Assembly: GCA_022778905.1 (NCBI GenBank)
Contig: JALFRV010000230.1
Location: 1 to 34,161 of the forward strand
DNA length: 34,161 nt
Source: Prevotella sp.
GTDB taxonomy: Bacteria; Bacteroidota; Bacteroidia; Bacteroidales; Bacteroidaceae
Direction: 5' to 3'
Below are positions 17,098 to 25,766 of this stretch, in pieces. The position numbers and the translations under genes are program-made. The stretch's first letter is position 1. Every line of letters begins with the position of its first letter. The notes under the pieces are model-generated. The model saw only the letters and a program-made list of their open reading frames with translations, made no database searches and had not been told where the DNA came from.

Positions 17098-17285
17098 TTT
17101 TGTGTTGAAATTTAGAAAAAATATAGATATATATAACCACATTGAAAAACATTTCTTATATTAGCGACATATTTCTAATAGTTCTAACATATTCATTAAC
17201 CCTTTAAATATATACCATTATGACAATAGCATTTTTTAAGTTTCCGTTTCATTAGTCTTCAAAACAAGACGCAATATATCAGAAA

Positions 17286-17575
17286 ATGAGATCATCTCTA
17301 ACAAAGATCTATTCTTCAAAGAAAAAAGCATTATCCTTCTTGCGTTACCTGTAATTAATTGTAATTATAAATATCCAGCTTCAACACGATCCAATGAAGA
17401 TTGTCTTTCACGATATAAGTCGAGCAGAAGGCGATGTGGAACTGTTTGCGTAGCCTCATGTGCACTTTCATTCACTAGTGGCCCTGTCATTGCCACAGCC
17501 GGTATTGCACTTGCTACCTACGAATTAGATAATTGCTTAAACGACGCATTACAACACTACAAAGAATGTCAATAA
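17286..17575 (+). pseudogene. Cys-rich small secreted peptide gene, in two frames (frameshift at A6 run); bacteriocin-like candidate
   Basis: Frame from ATG 17286 gives MRSSLTKIYSSKKK; a -1 shift (or one extra A) in the A6 run gives SIILLALPVINCNYKYPASTRSNEDCLSRYKSSRRRCGTVCVASCALSFTSGPVIATAGIALATYELDNCLNDALQHYKECQ*. The downstream frame is open from 17240 to the stop at 17573-17575 but contains no ATG/GTG/TTG. Could be a pseudogene, a homopolymer error or recoding. Confidence 0.45.
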
Positions 17576-17584
17576 ACAAGAATT

Positions 17585-17836
17585 ATGAACAGAAAAGAAT
17601 CCATTCCTATCAACAGTTACATCCTCCTGTTTCTCGTCATCACCTTGTTGCAGATAACAAAGGTCATTGAACGAACAGTATATTACAGGCTCTTGGCCAT
17701 TCTTGCAATTCCGTCCATCATCTATTTCACATACGCTGCATGGAAATGGTATAAGAAGACGCACAAAGTGAACTGGAGATTTGCTGTATTAATCATTGCG
17801 AATGCTGTTCTGATTGCAATGCCTTTCATACCCTGA
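17585..17836 (+). CDS. Small (83 aa) hydrophobic membrane protein; candidate immunity-like partner
   Basis: MNRKESIPINSYILLFLVITLLQITKVIERTVYYRLLAILAIPSIIYFTYAAWKWYKKTHKVNWRFAVLIIANAVLIAMPFIP: two or three hydrophobic segments; starts 9 nt after the upstream peptide stop. Confidence 0.65.
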   Translation: MNRKESIPINSYILLFLVITLLQITKVIERTVYYRLLAILAIPSIIYFTYAAWKWYKKTHKVNWRFAVLIIANAVLIAMPFIP

Positions 17837-17892
17837 GCAATAGCAGGCGCAAACCATTTGCAACAGGAATCATGAAAGAGAAATCAAAAGAG

Positions 17893-18004
17893 GAACTTTT
17901 CGGACAAACCGGCGCAATATGATTGAATAATTATTCCATTCTTTCAGCGCGCGAAAAAAGAGCGGGGTGGACAATCGGCCATTCCGCTCTTTTTAACGCG
18001 GCAG
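17893..18004 (+). repeat. 112-bp perfect direct repeat, right copy
   Basis: Identical to 16881-16992, offset 1012 bp; carries a second copy of the terminator hairpin (17955-17994). Confidence 0.97.
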
Positions 18005-18108
18005 ATCGCTCCAAAATCAGCCAAAGTAATAAATTCTGACAAGAAAGCATCCGTACGAAGCATCCTTCAACTGCATTTTCCGACCCGAGAGGATATCTCT
18101 TGAGGATC

Positions 18109-18170
18109 CGGAGCATATATTCGGACGCCCCGGAGTAATCATTTGGAGCGGCAAGAGCATGTTTGCGCAG
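18109..18170. repeat. Diverged copy of the composite palindromic element
   Basis: ccggagcatatattcggacgccccggagtaatcatttggagcggcaagagcatgtttgcgcag aligns by eye with gagctatgctccgggccgcccggagctatcatttgggcggccaaaagcatagctttgg. Confidence 0.45.
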
Positions 18171-18377
18171 CATCCGCCTGCCCCTTTTCGTATAAACATT
18201 CACAATCGGCGGAAAACGGGGAAGAATGCTGTTCTGAAACAAAAGGACAAAATTCGGAAATCCGGCAGGGCCCTTTCCGGACGGAAGCCGTCAGCATCGA
18301 AGCTCGTATCAAGTGGCTCCGCAGGCGACAGCACGGCATTTTATTTGCCCCGCCTCACCACTTCACCCCCCATTTAT

Positions 18378-18408
18378 TTTGCAAATTCGCACTTTTCGTT
18401 TATCTTTG
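18378..18408 (+). promoter_or_regulatory. Bacteroidetes-type promoter TTTG-N19-TATCTTTG for the GH2 gene
   Basis: TTTG 18378-18381, 19-nt spacer, TATCTTTG 18401-18408; ATG at 18437. Confidence 0.8.
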
Positions 18409-18436
18409 CAATCGTCAACAAACTCACTTAAAAACC

Positions 18437-21316
18437 ATGAAACGAATAAGCTACTTGATGCTTGCAGCATTGTTTTGTCTCGCTGTCAACGCAAAGAACA
18501 AGCCCTACCGACTGCGGATGGACCTCGCAGGGACATGGCAATTCGCCCTCGACCGTGACTCCTCGCTGACCGCTACGACGCCGATGACGGACACGGTGAC
18601 GCTGCCCGGAACGACGGACACGAACCGCAAGGGCGACCCGTGCACCAACCGATCGGAGACGACGCATCTCTCCCGGCTCTACACCTACGTGGGAAAGGCA
18701 TGGTACGCCCACGACGTGGAGATCCCGAAGACATGGCGAAAGAAACAGATCCGCCTCCACTTGGAGCGCACGAAGCCGTCGGTGGTCTACGTGGACGGCA
18801 AACGCATCGGCGCCTCAAACGACATCACCACCCCACAGGTGTTTGACCTGACCTCCGCACTGACGCCGGGACGCCACCGCATAGCCATCCGCATTGACAA
18901 CGGAAGCGGCATACCACAGCAGATCTATGCCAACTCCCACGCCTACACGGAGGACACGCAGACCAACTGGAACGGTATCATCGGGCAGCTCTATTTAGAG
19001 GCTGTCAATCCCGTACACCTCACCAGCCTGACGCTCACACCGTCTGCGGCCCGCCGGGAAGTCCAAGTGGCCGTCGGATACGTGGGCGCCACAGCCCCAA
19101 AGGCTTTGCTCCGCCTGCGCGTGACCGATCTCAAGACCGGACAGGAGATCCGCAATCAGGTGGCCCGCATCATCGACAAACGCGATGAAATGGGCGAAAA
19201 ACGCATCGATGCCGTCATCTCCTTGGGCAATGAGGCACGCCTCTGGAGCGAGTTCCATCCGGATCTATACCGGCTGCAGGCCGAAATCGAAGGACAGGAC
19301 ACACTCGCGCAGGACTTCGGCCTGATCGACTTCGAAGCCCGGGGCACGCAGTTCTTCGTCAACGGACACCTCACTTTCCTGCGCGGCAAGCATGATGCCT
19401 GCGTCTTTCCGCAGACGGCTCATGTGCCGATGGACGTGGAGTCGTGGCTCCGTTATTTAGGAACGTGCAAGGCATACGGCCTCAACCACGTGCGGTTCCA
19501 CAGCTGGTGCCCGCCCGAAGCAGCCTTCCATGCCGCCGACCGCTTGGGGATCTACCTCCAACCCGAACTGCCTTTCTGGGGCAAGTTTGACAACAACGAC
19601 CGCCGGCTGATGGATTTCCTCCACAAGGAGGGACTGCACCTGCTGCGCGCCTACGCCAATCACCCCTCGTTCGTGATGATGGCGCTGGGCAATGAGCTGA
19701 GCGGAAGCGTCGACGCGATGGCCGCATTCGTGAAGGACTTCCGTGCTGCCGACAGCCGGCCGCTATACACCTTCGGATCCAACTATTATCTCGGCTATCA
19801 GGGATGGAAGCCTGGGATGGACTATTTCACCACCTGCCGCGTCGGCGGAGAGAAGTACGGCGAATACCATACGCATACGCGCGGCTCCTTCTCCTTTGCG
19901 GATGTGGCCGACGGAGGCTATCTCAATCATCTCTATCCCAACACGGTGCAGGACTTTGAGCAGGCCATCGCGAACTGCCCCGTGCCCGTCATCAGCCACG
20001 AGACGGCACAGTTCCAGACCTATCCCGACTTCAACGCCGAAATCCCGCAATACAAGGGCGTGCTCCGTCCCTACAACATGGAGATCTTCCGGCAGCGTCT
20101 GGCCGACGCCGGAATGGGCGACCAGATGCGCGACTTCCACATGGCCAGCGGCCGATGGAGCGCTGCGCTCTACAAGGCTGACATCGAGATGGACCTCCGC
20201 ACGCAGGGGTTCGGCGGCTTCCAGCTGCTCGATCTGCAGGACTATCCGGGCCAGGGCAGCGCCTATGTGGGCATCCTGGACGCCAACATGCAGACCAAAG
20301 GGATCATCACTGACAAGGAGTGGCTGTCGTTCTGCGCCCCGGTCGTGCCGCTGCTGCGCACGGATCGGTTCTGCTACCGGAACGACGAGACCTTCCGCGG
20401 ACGCGTTCAGATAGCCGCCTACACCGAGGAACCGCTCCGCGAGACAACCCTCCAGTGGACGCTGAGCAGGCTTCCGGCCAACGGAGAGCATCACGCGCAA
20501 CCCCTGACCGTCAGAAGCGGACAGCTCGCAGTGCCCAATGCGACCACCGGCCTGCTCACAGTGGGCGACCTGCGGATTCCGCTCAGCGAGGTCATGCCGG
20601 CCGGACAGCCTGCCGGAACCTATCGGCTGACGCTCACGGTGGGATCCCACAAGAACGGCTATGACCTCTGGATCTATCCGCAGACGACAGCTCCAAAACC
20701 GTCAAAAGGTCTGATCGTCACCGCGAAACTGACCGATGAAATCGGAAAAAAACTGCAATCGGGCGCCCGCGTGCTGCTCATGCCCGACTCGGCCGAATAC
20801 GCCGGAAACACCGTAGGCGGACTCTTCACCACCGACTATTGGAACTGGCGTATGTTCAAGACCATCTCCGAGCGGAACAACAAACCCGTCTCGCCAGGCA
20901 CATTGGGCATTCTGACGCGCCCGGAGCACCCGCTCTTCAACGCCTTCCCGACCGAAAGCCACACCAACTGGCAATGGTTCCCGATCGTGAAAGCCTCCCG
21001 GCCGATGATCCTTGACCGCCTCCCGGCCGGCTACAGACCGATCGTACAGGTCATTGACAACATCGAACGCAACCACCGGCTGGGCCTGGTCTTCGAACTG
21101 AAGGTCGGCGCGGGCCGGCTGCTCGTGTGCATGAGCGACCTCAGACAGCAGGAGCGCTATCCGGAGTCGCAGGCACTCTACCGCAGCATTCTCAGCTATA
21201 TGGACTCCTCCGACTTCAACCCGCAGACGGCCCTCACACTTGAACAGCTGCGGGAGGCTTTCGCTGACGCGACAGAAACAACGAAGATCAAGCGATTGGA
21301 CAATATTTCCTATTGA
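18437..21316 (+). CDS. Secreted glycoside hydrolase family 2 protein (beta-galactosidase/glucuronidase superfamily)
   Basis: ORF-track start (18143) lies upstream of the promoter; ATG 18437 begins signal peptide MKRISYLMLAALFCLAVNA. 'DLAGTWQFALDRD', 'NHPSFVMMALGNELSGS' acid/base motif, 'PVISHETAQFQ' nucleophile region. Confidence 0.88.
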   Translation: MKRISYLMLAALFCLAVNAKNKPYRLRMDLAGTWQFALDRDSSLTATTPMTDTVTLPGTTDTNRKGDPCTNRSETTHLSRLYTYVGKAWYAHDVEIPKTWRKKQIRLHLERTKPSVVYVDGKRIGASNDITTPQVFDLTSALTPGRHRIAIRIDNGSGIPQQIYANSHAYTEDTQTNWNGIIGQLYLEAVNPVHLTSLTLTPSAARREVQVAVGYVGATAPKALLRLRVTDLKTGQEIRNQVARIIDKRDEMGEKRIDAVISLGNEARLWSEFHPDLYRLQAEIEGQDTLAQDFGLIDFEARGTQFFVNGHLTFLRGKHDACVFPQTAHVPMDVESWLRYLGTCKAYGLNHVRFHSWCPPEAAFHAADRLGIYLQPELPFWGKFDNNDRRLMDFLHKEGLHLLRAYANHPSFVMMALGNELSGSVDAMAAFVKDFRAADSRPLYTFGSNYYLGYQGWKPGMDYFTTCRVGGEKYGEYHTHTRGSFSFADVADGGYLNHLYPNTVQDFEQAIANCPVPVISHETAQFQTYPDFNAEIPQYKGVLRPYNMEIFRQRLADAGMGDQMRDFHMASGRWSAALYKADIEMDLRTQGFGGFQLLDLQDYPGQGSAYVGILDANMQTKGIITDKEWLSFCAPVVPLLRTDRFCYRNDETFRGRVQIAAYTEEPLRETTLQWTLSRLPANGEHHAQPLTVRSGQLAVPNATTGLLTVGDLRIPLSEVMPAGQPAGTYRLTLTVGSHKNGYDLWIYPQTTAPKPSKGLIVTAKLTDEIGKKLQSGARVLLMPDSAEYAGNTVGGLFTTDYWNWRMFKTISERNNKPVSPGTLGILTRPEHPLFNAFPTESHTNWQWFPIVKASRPMILDRLPAGYRPIVQVIDNIERNHRLGLVFELKVGAGRLLVCMSDLRQQERYPESQALYRSILSYMDSSDFNPQTALTLEQLREAFADATETTKIKRLDNISY

Positions 21317-21493
21317 CGGGACCCGCCATCCCGCTTGCCCGATGAAATCGCCCGATGTGTAAAAACGGACGGTTTCATCGGGATTTTTGTTCCCATTCGG
21401 TCGTTCAGAAGACCACTATGGGCCGCGCGGAACAGTAAAGCTGCAAGGACAGAATCAGGCCGTCTGCCGACCGGACCCATGCGGACGGCCGGA

Positions 21494-21630
21494 CAACCGA
21501 AAGCTATCCTTTCGGCAGACAAAAGCTATCCTCCGGGCACATGAAAACACCCCCTCGCGCATATGATAGCTCCGGGTCGTCCAAAGCATAGCTCTGCGCA
21601 GGGCATACGACAGGTATCGTTTGGACGGAG
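21494..21630 (-). repeat. Composite palindromic intergenic element (reverse orientation)
   Basis: Reverse complement reads ctccgtccaaacgatacctgtcgtatgccctgcgcagagctatgctttggacgacccggagctatcatatgcgcg..., matching the 29719 copy including its upstream flank. Confidence 0.65.
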
Positions 21631-21724
21631 GAAAAAAGAAGGGGTCAGAGAAGATTTCTCATCTTCCCTGACCCCGTTGCGATGGCGGATGGATGCCGTG
21701 TCTGCGATGCGGCCGTCCGCCCGA

Positions 21725-23587
21725 TTATTTCTTGCGGGGACGCCGCCGCGCCCAGCCTTCTTCGCTGAAATCCGGTTCCTCCCCTTTCAGTTTGAACGCC
21801 TTGCCGTTCATCAGTTCGCGCCAGTCCTCATGCTGTCTGGTTTGCTGTTCACGCGGTGCGCGGCCCCGGCTGTTGCCGTGCCGGCCGGCCGAGTCGCCTC
21901 TCTGGTCGCGCTGGCGTCCGCGGTCGGACCGTCCGTGTCCGCCCTCTTCGGCATCGTTGCAGCGCACCTCGCGTCCCTTGTAGGTCTGTCCGTTCAGGGC
22001 ATTCATCACCTTTCGGGCATCGCCTTCAGGCACTTCGATGTAGGAGAACTTGCTCAGCAGGTCGATATGTCCCACTTCCTGACGCCCGTGGACGTGCCGG
22101 TTGAGAAACTGCATGATCTCTCCAGGATAGAAACCGTCGGCCTTTCCGAGGTTGACAAACAGCCGGCGGAAGCCCGATTCGGCCTCATGCTTGCGCCGCC
22201 CGTTAGATACGCGGCCCCGGCCCGACTCGTTTGCATCCCGCGCGCCGCGCTTGGCAGTCGTCGGTTTCTCCAATGCGGGAGCGTTCTTGTAATAATCCAA
22301 GAAGCGTCCGAAGGTCACGGTGACCATCTTCTTGATGATATCTTCCTTGTCAATGTATTCAAACTGACGGTTGATGTCATTCATATAGGTGGCGATCTGC
22401 TCCTCATCGACGTCCGTTTTCAGAATGTCATCCATCACCTTAAACAGCTGCTTCTTGCAGATCTCCTCCGGTTTGGGCAGCTCACCGTCGACGAATGGTT
22501 TGCCGATCTCTTTCTCAATGGCCCTCACTTTGGACTTTTCGCGCGTGTGGATGATGGATATCGAGGTGCCTTTCTTGCCTGCACGGCCTGTCCGGCCGCT
22601 GCGATGGGTGTAGTTTTCGATATCATCGGGCAGTCCGTAGTTGATGACATGCGTCAGGTCATCAACGTCCAAGCCGCGCGCCGCCACGTCTGTGGCGACA
22701 AGAAGCTGTACGGTATGCTGGCGGAACTTCTGCATGGTGAGGTCACGCTGCTGCTGACTGAGATCGCCGTGCAGTGCTTCCGCGTTGTACCCATCCTTGA
22801 TCAGCTTGTCCGCAATGTCCTGTGTCTCGATCTTGGTGCGGCAGAAGATGATCGCGAAAATGCGCGGATGGAAGTCGACAATACGCTTCAGCGCCAAGTA
22901 TTTGTCCTTGGAGTGAACCATATAATAGATGTGATTCACGTTCTCAGCACCCTCATTGCGGCTCCCGACCACGATTTCCTTGTAGTCGTGAAGATAATTT
23001 CTGGCAATGCGCTCCACCTCTTTGCTCATCGTGGCGGAGAACAACAGCGTGTTCCGATCAGTGGGGACGCCCTCGAAAATGGCGTTGATGCTCTCCGAGA
23101 AGCCCATGTTGAGCATCTCGTCCGCCTCATCCAGGACGACGTTATGCACCTTGTCCAACTGCGCCACGCCACGGTTCATCAGGTCAAGCAACCGTCCCGG
23201 GGTGGCGACGATGATCTGTACGCCGTGCCTAAGCGTGCGGATCTGCGCCCCGATGTCCGTTCCGCCATAGACGGAAACGATGTGCAGACCGTCGATATAC
23301 TTCGCGAAGCTGTTCAAGTCGTCCGCGATCTGCAGGCAAAGTTCACGTGTCGGGCTCAGAACCAGTGCCTGCGTAGCCTTGTCAGCAGGATTGACCTTCT
23401 GCAGGAGCGGGATTCCGAAGGCGGCCGTCTTGCCGGTTCCCGTCTGCGCCAATGCGATGACGTCGTTGCCTTCACCAAGTAAATAAGGGATAACTTCTTC
23501 CTGTACGGGCATCGGATGTGCGAAGCCCAGATCCTCAATGGCCTTTCTGATCTGATCAGAAACGCCCAATTCTTCGAATGTTTTCAA
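21725..23587 (-). CDS. DEAD-box ATP-dependent RNA helicase with C-terminal DbpA-like RNA-binding domain
   Basis: AQTGTGKT, PTREL, VLDEADEML, SAT, HRSGRTGRAG; C-term 'FRRLFVNLGKADGFYPGEIMQFLNRH'. The ORF-track start at 23722 lies upstream of the -7 box (23711-23718); TTG at 23587 (LKTFEELGVSDQIRKAI) is the likely start. Confidence 0.88.
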   Translation of the reverse strand: MKTFEELGVSDQIRKAIEDLGFAHPMPVQEEVIPYLLGEGNDVIALAQTGTGKTAAFGIPLLQKVNPADKATQALVLSPTRELCLQIADDLNSFAKYIDGLHIVSVYGGTDIGAQIRTLRHGVQIIVATPGRLLDLMNRGVAQLDKVHNVVLDEADEMLNMGFSESINAIFEGVPTDRNTLLFSATMSKEVERIARNYLHDYKEIVVGSRNEGAENVNHIYYMVHSKDKYLALKRIVDFHPRIFAIIFCRTKIETQDIADKLIKDGYNAEALHGDLSQQQRDLTMQKFRQHTVQLLVATDVAARGLDVDDLTHVINYGLPDDIENYTHRSGRTGRAGKKGTSISIIHTREKSKVRAIEKEIGKPFVDGELPKPEEICKKQLFKVMDDILKTDVDEEQIATYMNDINRQFEYIDKEDIIKKMVTVTFGRFLDYYKNAPALEKPTTAKRGARDANESGRGRVSNGRRKHEAESGFRRLFVNLGKADGFYPGEIMQFLNRHVHGRQEVGHIDLLSKFSYIEVPEGDARKVMNALNGQTYKGREVRCNDAEEGGHGRSDRGRQRDQRGDSAGRHGNSRGRAPREQQTRQHEDWRELMNGKAFKLKGEEPDFSEEGWARRRPRKK

Positions 23588-23710
23588 ATTCTTGTTGTTA
23601 AAAAAATACCTGACATAAAAGGGAAATGCCACCAACAAGAACCCACAAGACACGCGATCACTCCCATATAGAGGAGGAACTGATTGGGTGGCTGACCCTT
23701 TTTCCGGATG

Positions 23711-23718
23711 CAAAGGTA
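23711..23718 (-). promoter_or_regulatory. Bacteroidetes -7 element TACCTTTG for the DEAD-box helicase
   Basis: Reverse complement of caaaggta; matches TAnnTTTG; predicts a ~120-nt 5' UTR. Confidence 0.6.
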
Positions 23719-23782
23719 CCACTATTCGGTGACAAAAAATGCTTTTCGCCGCATTATTATTGTTTTTTCACACAAAAAGAAG

Positions 23783-23790
23783 TATATTTG
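23783..23790 (+). promoter_or_regulatory. Bacteroidetes -7 element TATATTTG upstream of the LOG-family gene
   Basis: TATATTTG at 23783-23790, TTG ~20 nt upstream; ATG only 5 nt downstream. Confidence 0.65.
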
Positions 23791-23795
23791 CCCGT

Positions 23796-24323
23796 ATGAA
23801 AATCGGTATTTTTTGTTCTGCGAACGAGCAGATCGATCCCGACTTCTTCCGCATGACGGAAGAACTCGGACAGTGGATGGGCCGCAATGGGCATACCGTC
23901 GTCTTCGGCGGATGCAACTTGGGGCTGATGGAGTGCGTAGCCAAGGCCGCCCGTGAAGCTGGCGGAAGGACCATCGGCGTGATCCCCTCAAAGGTGGAGA
24001 AGGATGGACACGTCTCCGAATACGTTGACGTCAGCATCGCCTGCGACAATCTCAGCGACCGCAAGGATCTGCTGCTGGCCCACAGTGATGTGTGCATCGC
24101 CTTGCCCGGAGGCATCGGCACGCTTGACGAAGTGTTCACCGTGGCAGCCGCAAACAGTATCGGCTATCACGCCAAACGCGTCATTCTGTACGACATGAAG
24201 GGATTCTGGAAGCCGCTGACGACACTTTTGGACACGCTGAAGCAACAGGGATTCATCCGTGGAGACTACCAACGGCAGATCCTGACGGCCCATGACCTGC
24301 CCGGACTGATCAGCCTGCTGTAG
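23796..24323 (+). CDS. LOG family protein (cytokinin riboside 5'-monophosphate phosphoribohydrolase-like; 'lysine decarboxylase' fold)
   Basis: 'FGGCNLGLMECVAKAAREAGGRTIGVIPS', 'RKDLLLAHSDVCIALPGGIGTLDEVF'. Start moved from ORF-track 23739 to ATG 23796 (MKIGIFCSANEQ). Confidence 0.87.
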   Translation: MKIGIFCSANEQIDPDFFRMTEELGQWMGRNGHTVVFGGCNLGLMECVAKAAREAGGRTIGVIPSKVEKDGHVSEYVDVSIACDNLSDRKDLLLAHSDVCIALPGGIGTLDEVFTVAAANSIGYHAKRVILYDMKGFWKPLTTLLDTLKQQGFIRGDYQRQILTAHDLPGLISLL

Positions 24324-25491
24324 CCCGTTCGGCACTTCTGCGGAACATACGGTCCATCACCAAGGCGATCGCACCATCACCCGTGACGTTGCAGGCCGTA
24401 CCGAAAGAGTCCATAGCGATATAGAGTGCGATCATCAGTGCCTGCTGGTCGGCATCGAATCCCAATATGCTGCCGAGCGGAGCCAATGCTGCCATGATCG
24501 CCCCACCGGGCACACCGGGCCCCGCCACCATCATGATGCCGAGCATCAGGATGAAGTTCATGAAGAGCAGAGGACCGTGGGGCAGCCCCTCGAGCAGGCA
24601 GATGGTCAGCGCACAGGCCGAGATTTTCATGGCCGAACCGGACATGTGGATCGTCGCGCACAATGGGATGACGAAGCCGGCAATGCCTTCCGTCACGCCG
24701 TTACGGATCGTCTGGCGCAGCGTCACGGGGATCGTGGCCGCCGAAGAGGAGGTGCCAAGGGCCGTGAAATAGGCCGGCAGCATGTTCAGCAGCAGCCGGA
24801 AGGGATTCCGACGGACCACTGCTCCCGCGGCCAGAAACTGATAGACCAGGATCAGGATGTGCAAGATGAAGATCACAACGATGATCTGAGCGAATACCAA
24901 GAGGATGCGGTAGGCCTGTCCGGAGCAGGTCATATTGAGAAAGATACCAAAGATATAGAGCGGCAGGAGCGGGATGATGGCCTTGCTGATCGTGGCAGCT
25001 ATGGCTTCCTTGAAATCGGAGAAGAAGCCGCGGAGGGTATCCAAACCGGAATAAGCGATGCAGAGTCCGAGGACAAAAGACAGCACCAGACTGCTCATGA
25101 CGTCCAACATCGGCGGGATGGTGATGGTGAAATAAGGCGCGATCTCTGCCGCCTTCTCCACGCTCCCCACCTTCGGCGCACCTGCGATCATGTCGGGAAA
25201 GAGCCACGATCCGGTACCGTAGGACAGGAATCCGGCAAAAATGGTGTCCAGATAGGCGATGGCCACCGTGACCAAAAGCAGCTTTCCGGCACCCTTCCCG
25301 ATGTCACCGATGGCCGGAGTGACCAACCCCACGATGATCAGAGGGATCATGAAGCCTAAGAACTGACTGAATATGGCGTTGAAAGTCACAAACACCCGAA
25401 CGAGCGGAAGTGACAAAAACTGGCCGAATACGACCCCTAAGAGGATCGCGGCAATGATTCGCGGCAAGAGCCCGAGCTTGATCTTTTTCAT
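24310..25491 (-). CDS. Dicarboxylate/amino acid:cation symporter (DAACS family)
   Basis: 'FLGFMIPLIIVGLVTPAIGDIGKGAGKLLL', 'TALGTSSSAATIPVTLRQTIRNGVTEGIAGFVIPLCATIHMSGSAMKI', 'MDSFGTACNVTGDGAIALVMDRMF'. Confidence 0.9.
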   Translation of the reverse strand: MKKIKLGLLPRIIAAILLGVVFGQFLSLPLVRVFVTFNAIFSQFLGFMIPLIIVGLVTPAIGDIGKGAGKLLLVTVAIAYLDTIFAGFLSYGTGSWLFPDMIAGAPKVGSVEKAAEIAPYFTITIPPMLDVMSSLVLSFVLGLCIAYSGLDTLRGFFSDFKEAIAATISKAIIPLLPLYIFGIFLNMTCSGQAYRILLVFAQIIVVIFILHILILVYQFLAAGAVVRRNPFRLLLNMLPAYFTALGTSSSAATIPVTLRQTIRNGVTEGIAGFVIPLCATIHMSGSAMKISACALTICLLEGLPHGPLLFMNFILMLGIMMVAGPGVPGGAIMAALAPLGSILGFDADQQALMIALYIAMDSFGTACNVTGDGAIALVMDRMFRRSAERATAG

Positions 25492-25664
25492 ATAGATTTA
25501 AGGTTTATTGCTTCCAAAGCACAGTCCTGTCCGGACGCCGGCAACCTTCTCCCATCCCCAAAAGGATGGGGACAGGCGCCCAAGACATCTCTTCCGTTCG
25601 GCCGAAAAGAGACGGGCGCCGTTCCTATCCGGCACCCGGGCACCTCCCGTCAGACCGTCTAACC

Positions 25665-25744
25665 GATCCCGAACGGCCTTCCGCCCATTCCATCCCAATC
25701 TTCAGGAAGATCCGGAACAGCCTTCCGCCCGATCCGGAACAGCC
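25665..25744. repeat. Short GC-rich repeat, GATCCsGAACrGCCTTCCGCCC, 2 full + 1 partial copies
   Basis: Copies at 25665-25686, 25709-25730, 25731-25744 (partial). Confidence 0.7.
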
Positions 25745-25766
25745 CTGTTGACCGTCAGGACCTGCG

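Noticed and set aside
17549-17764. 71-aa minus-strand ORF inside the AT-rich island
   Set aside because: Antisense to the 83-aa membrane protein, whose hydrophobic pattern and position fit a real gene better.
18143-18436. 98-codon N-terminal extension of the GH2 ORF
   Set aside because: Lies upstream of a canonical promoter (18378-18408); a signal peptide starts at ATG 18437.
21563-23482. 639-aa + strand ORF opposite the DEAD-box helicase
   Set aside because: Antisense shadow ORF; the helicase motifs on the minus strand explain the sequence.
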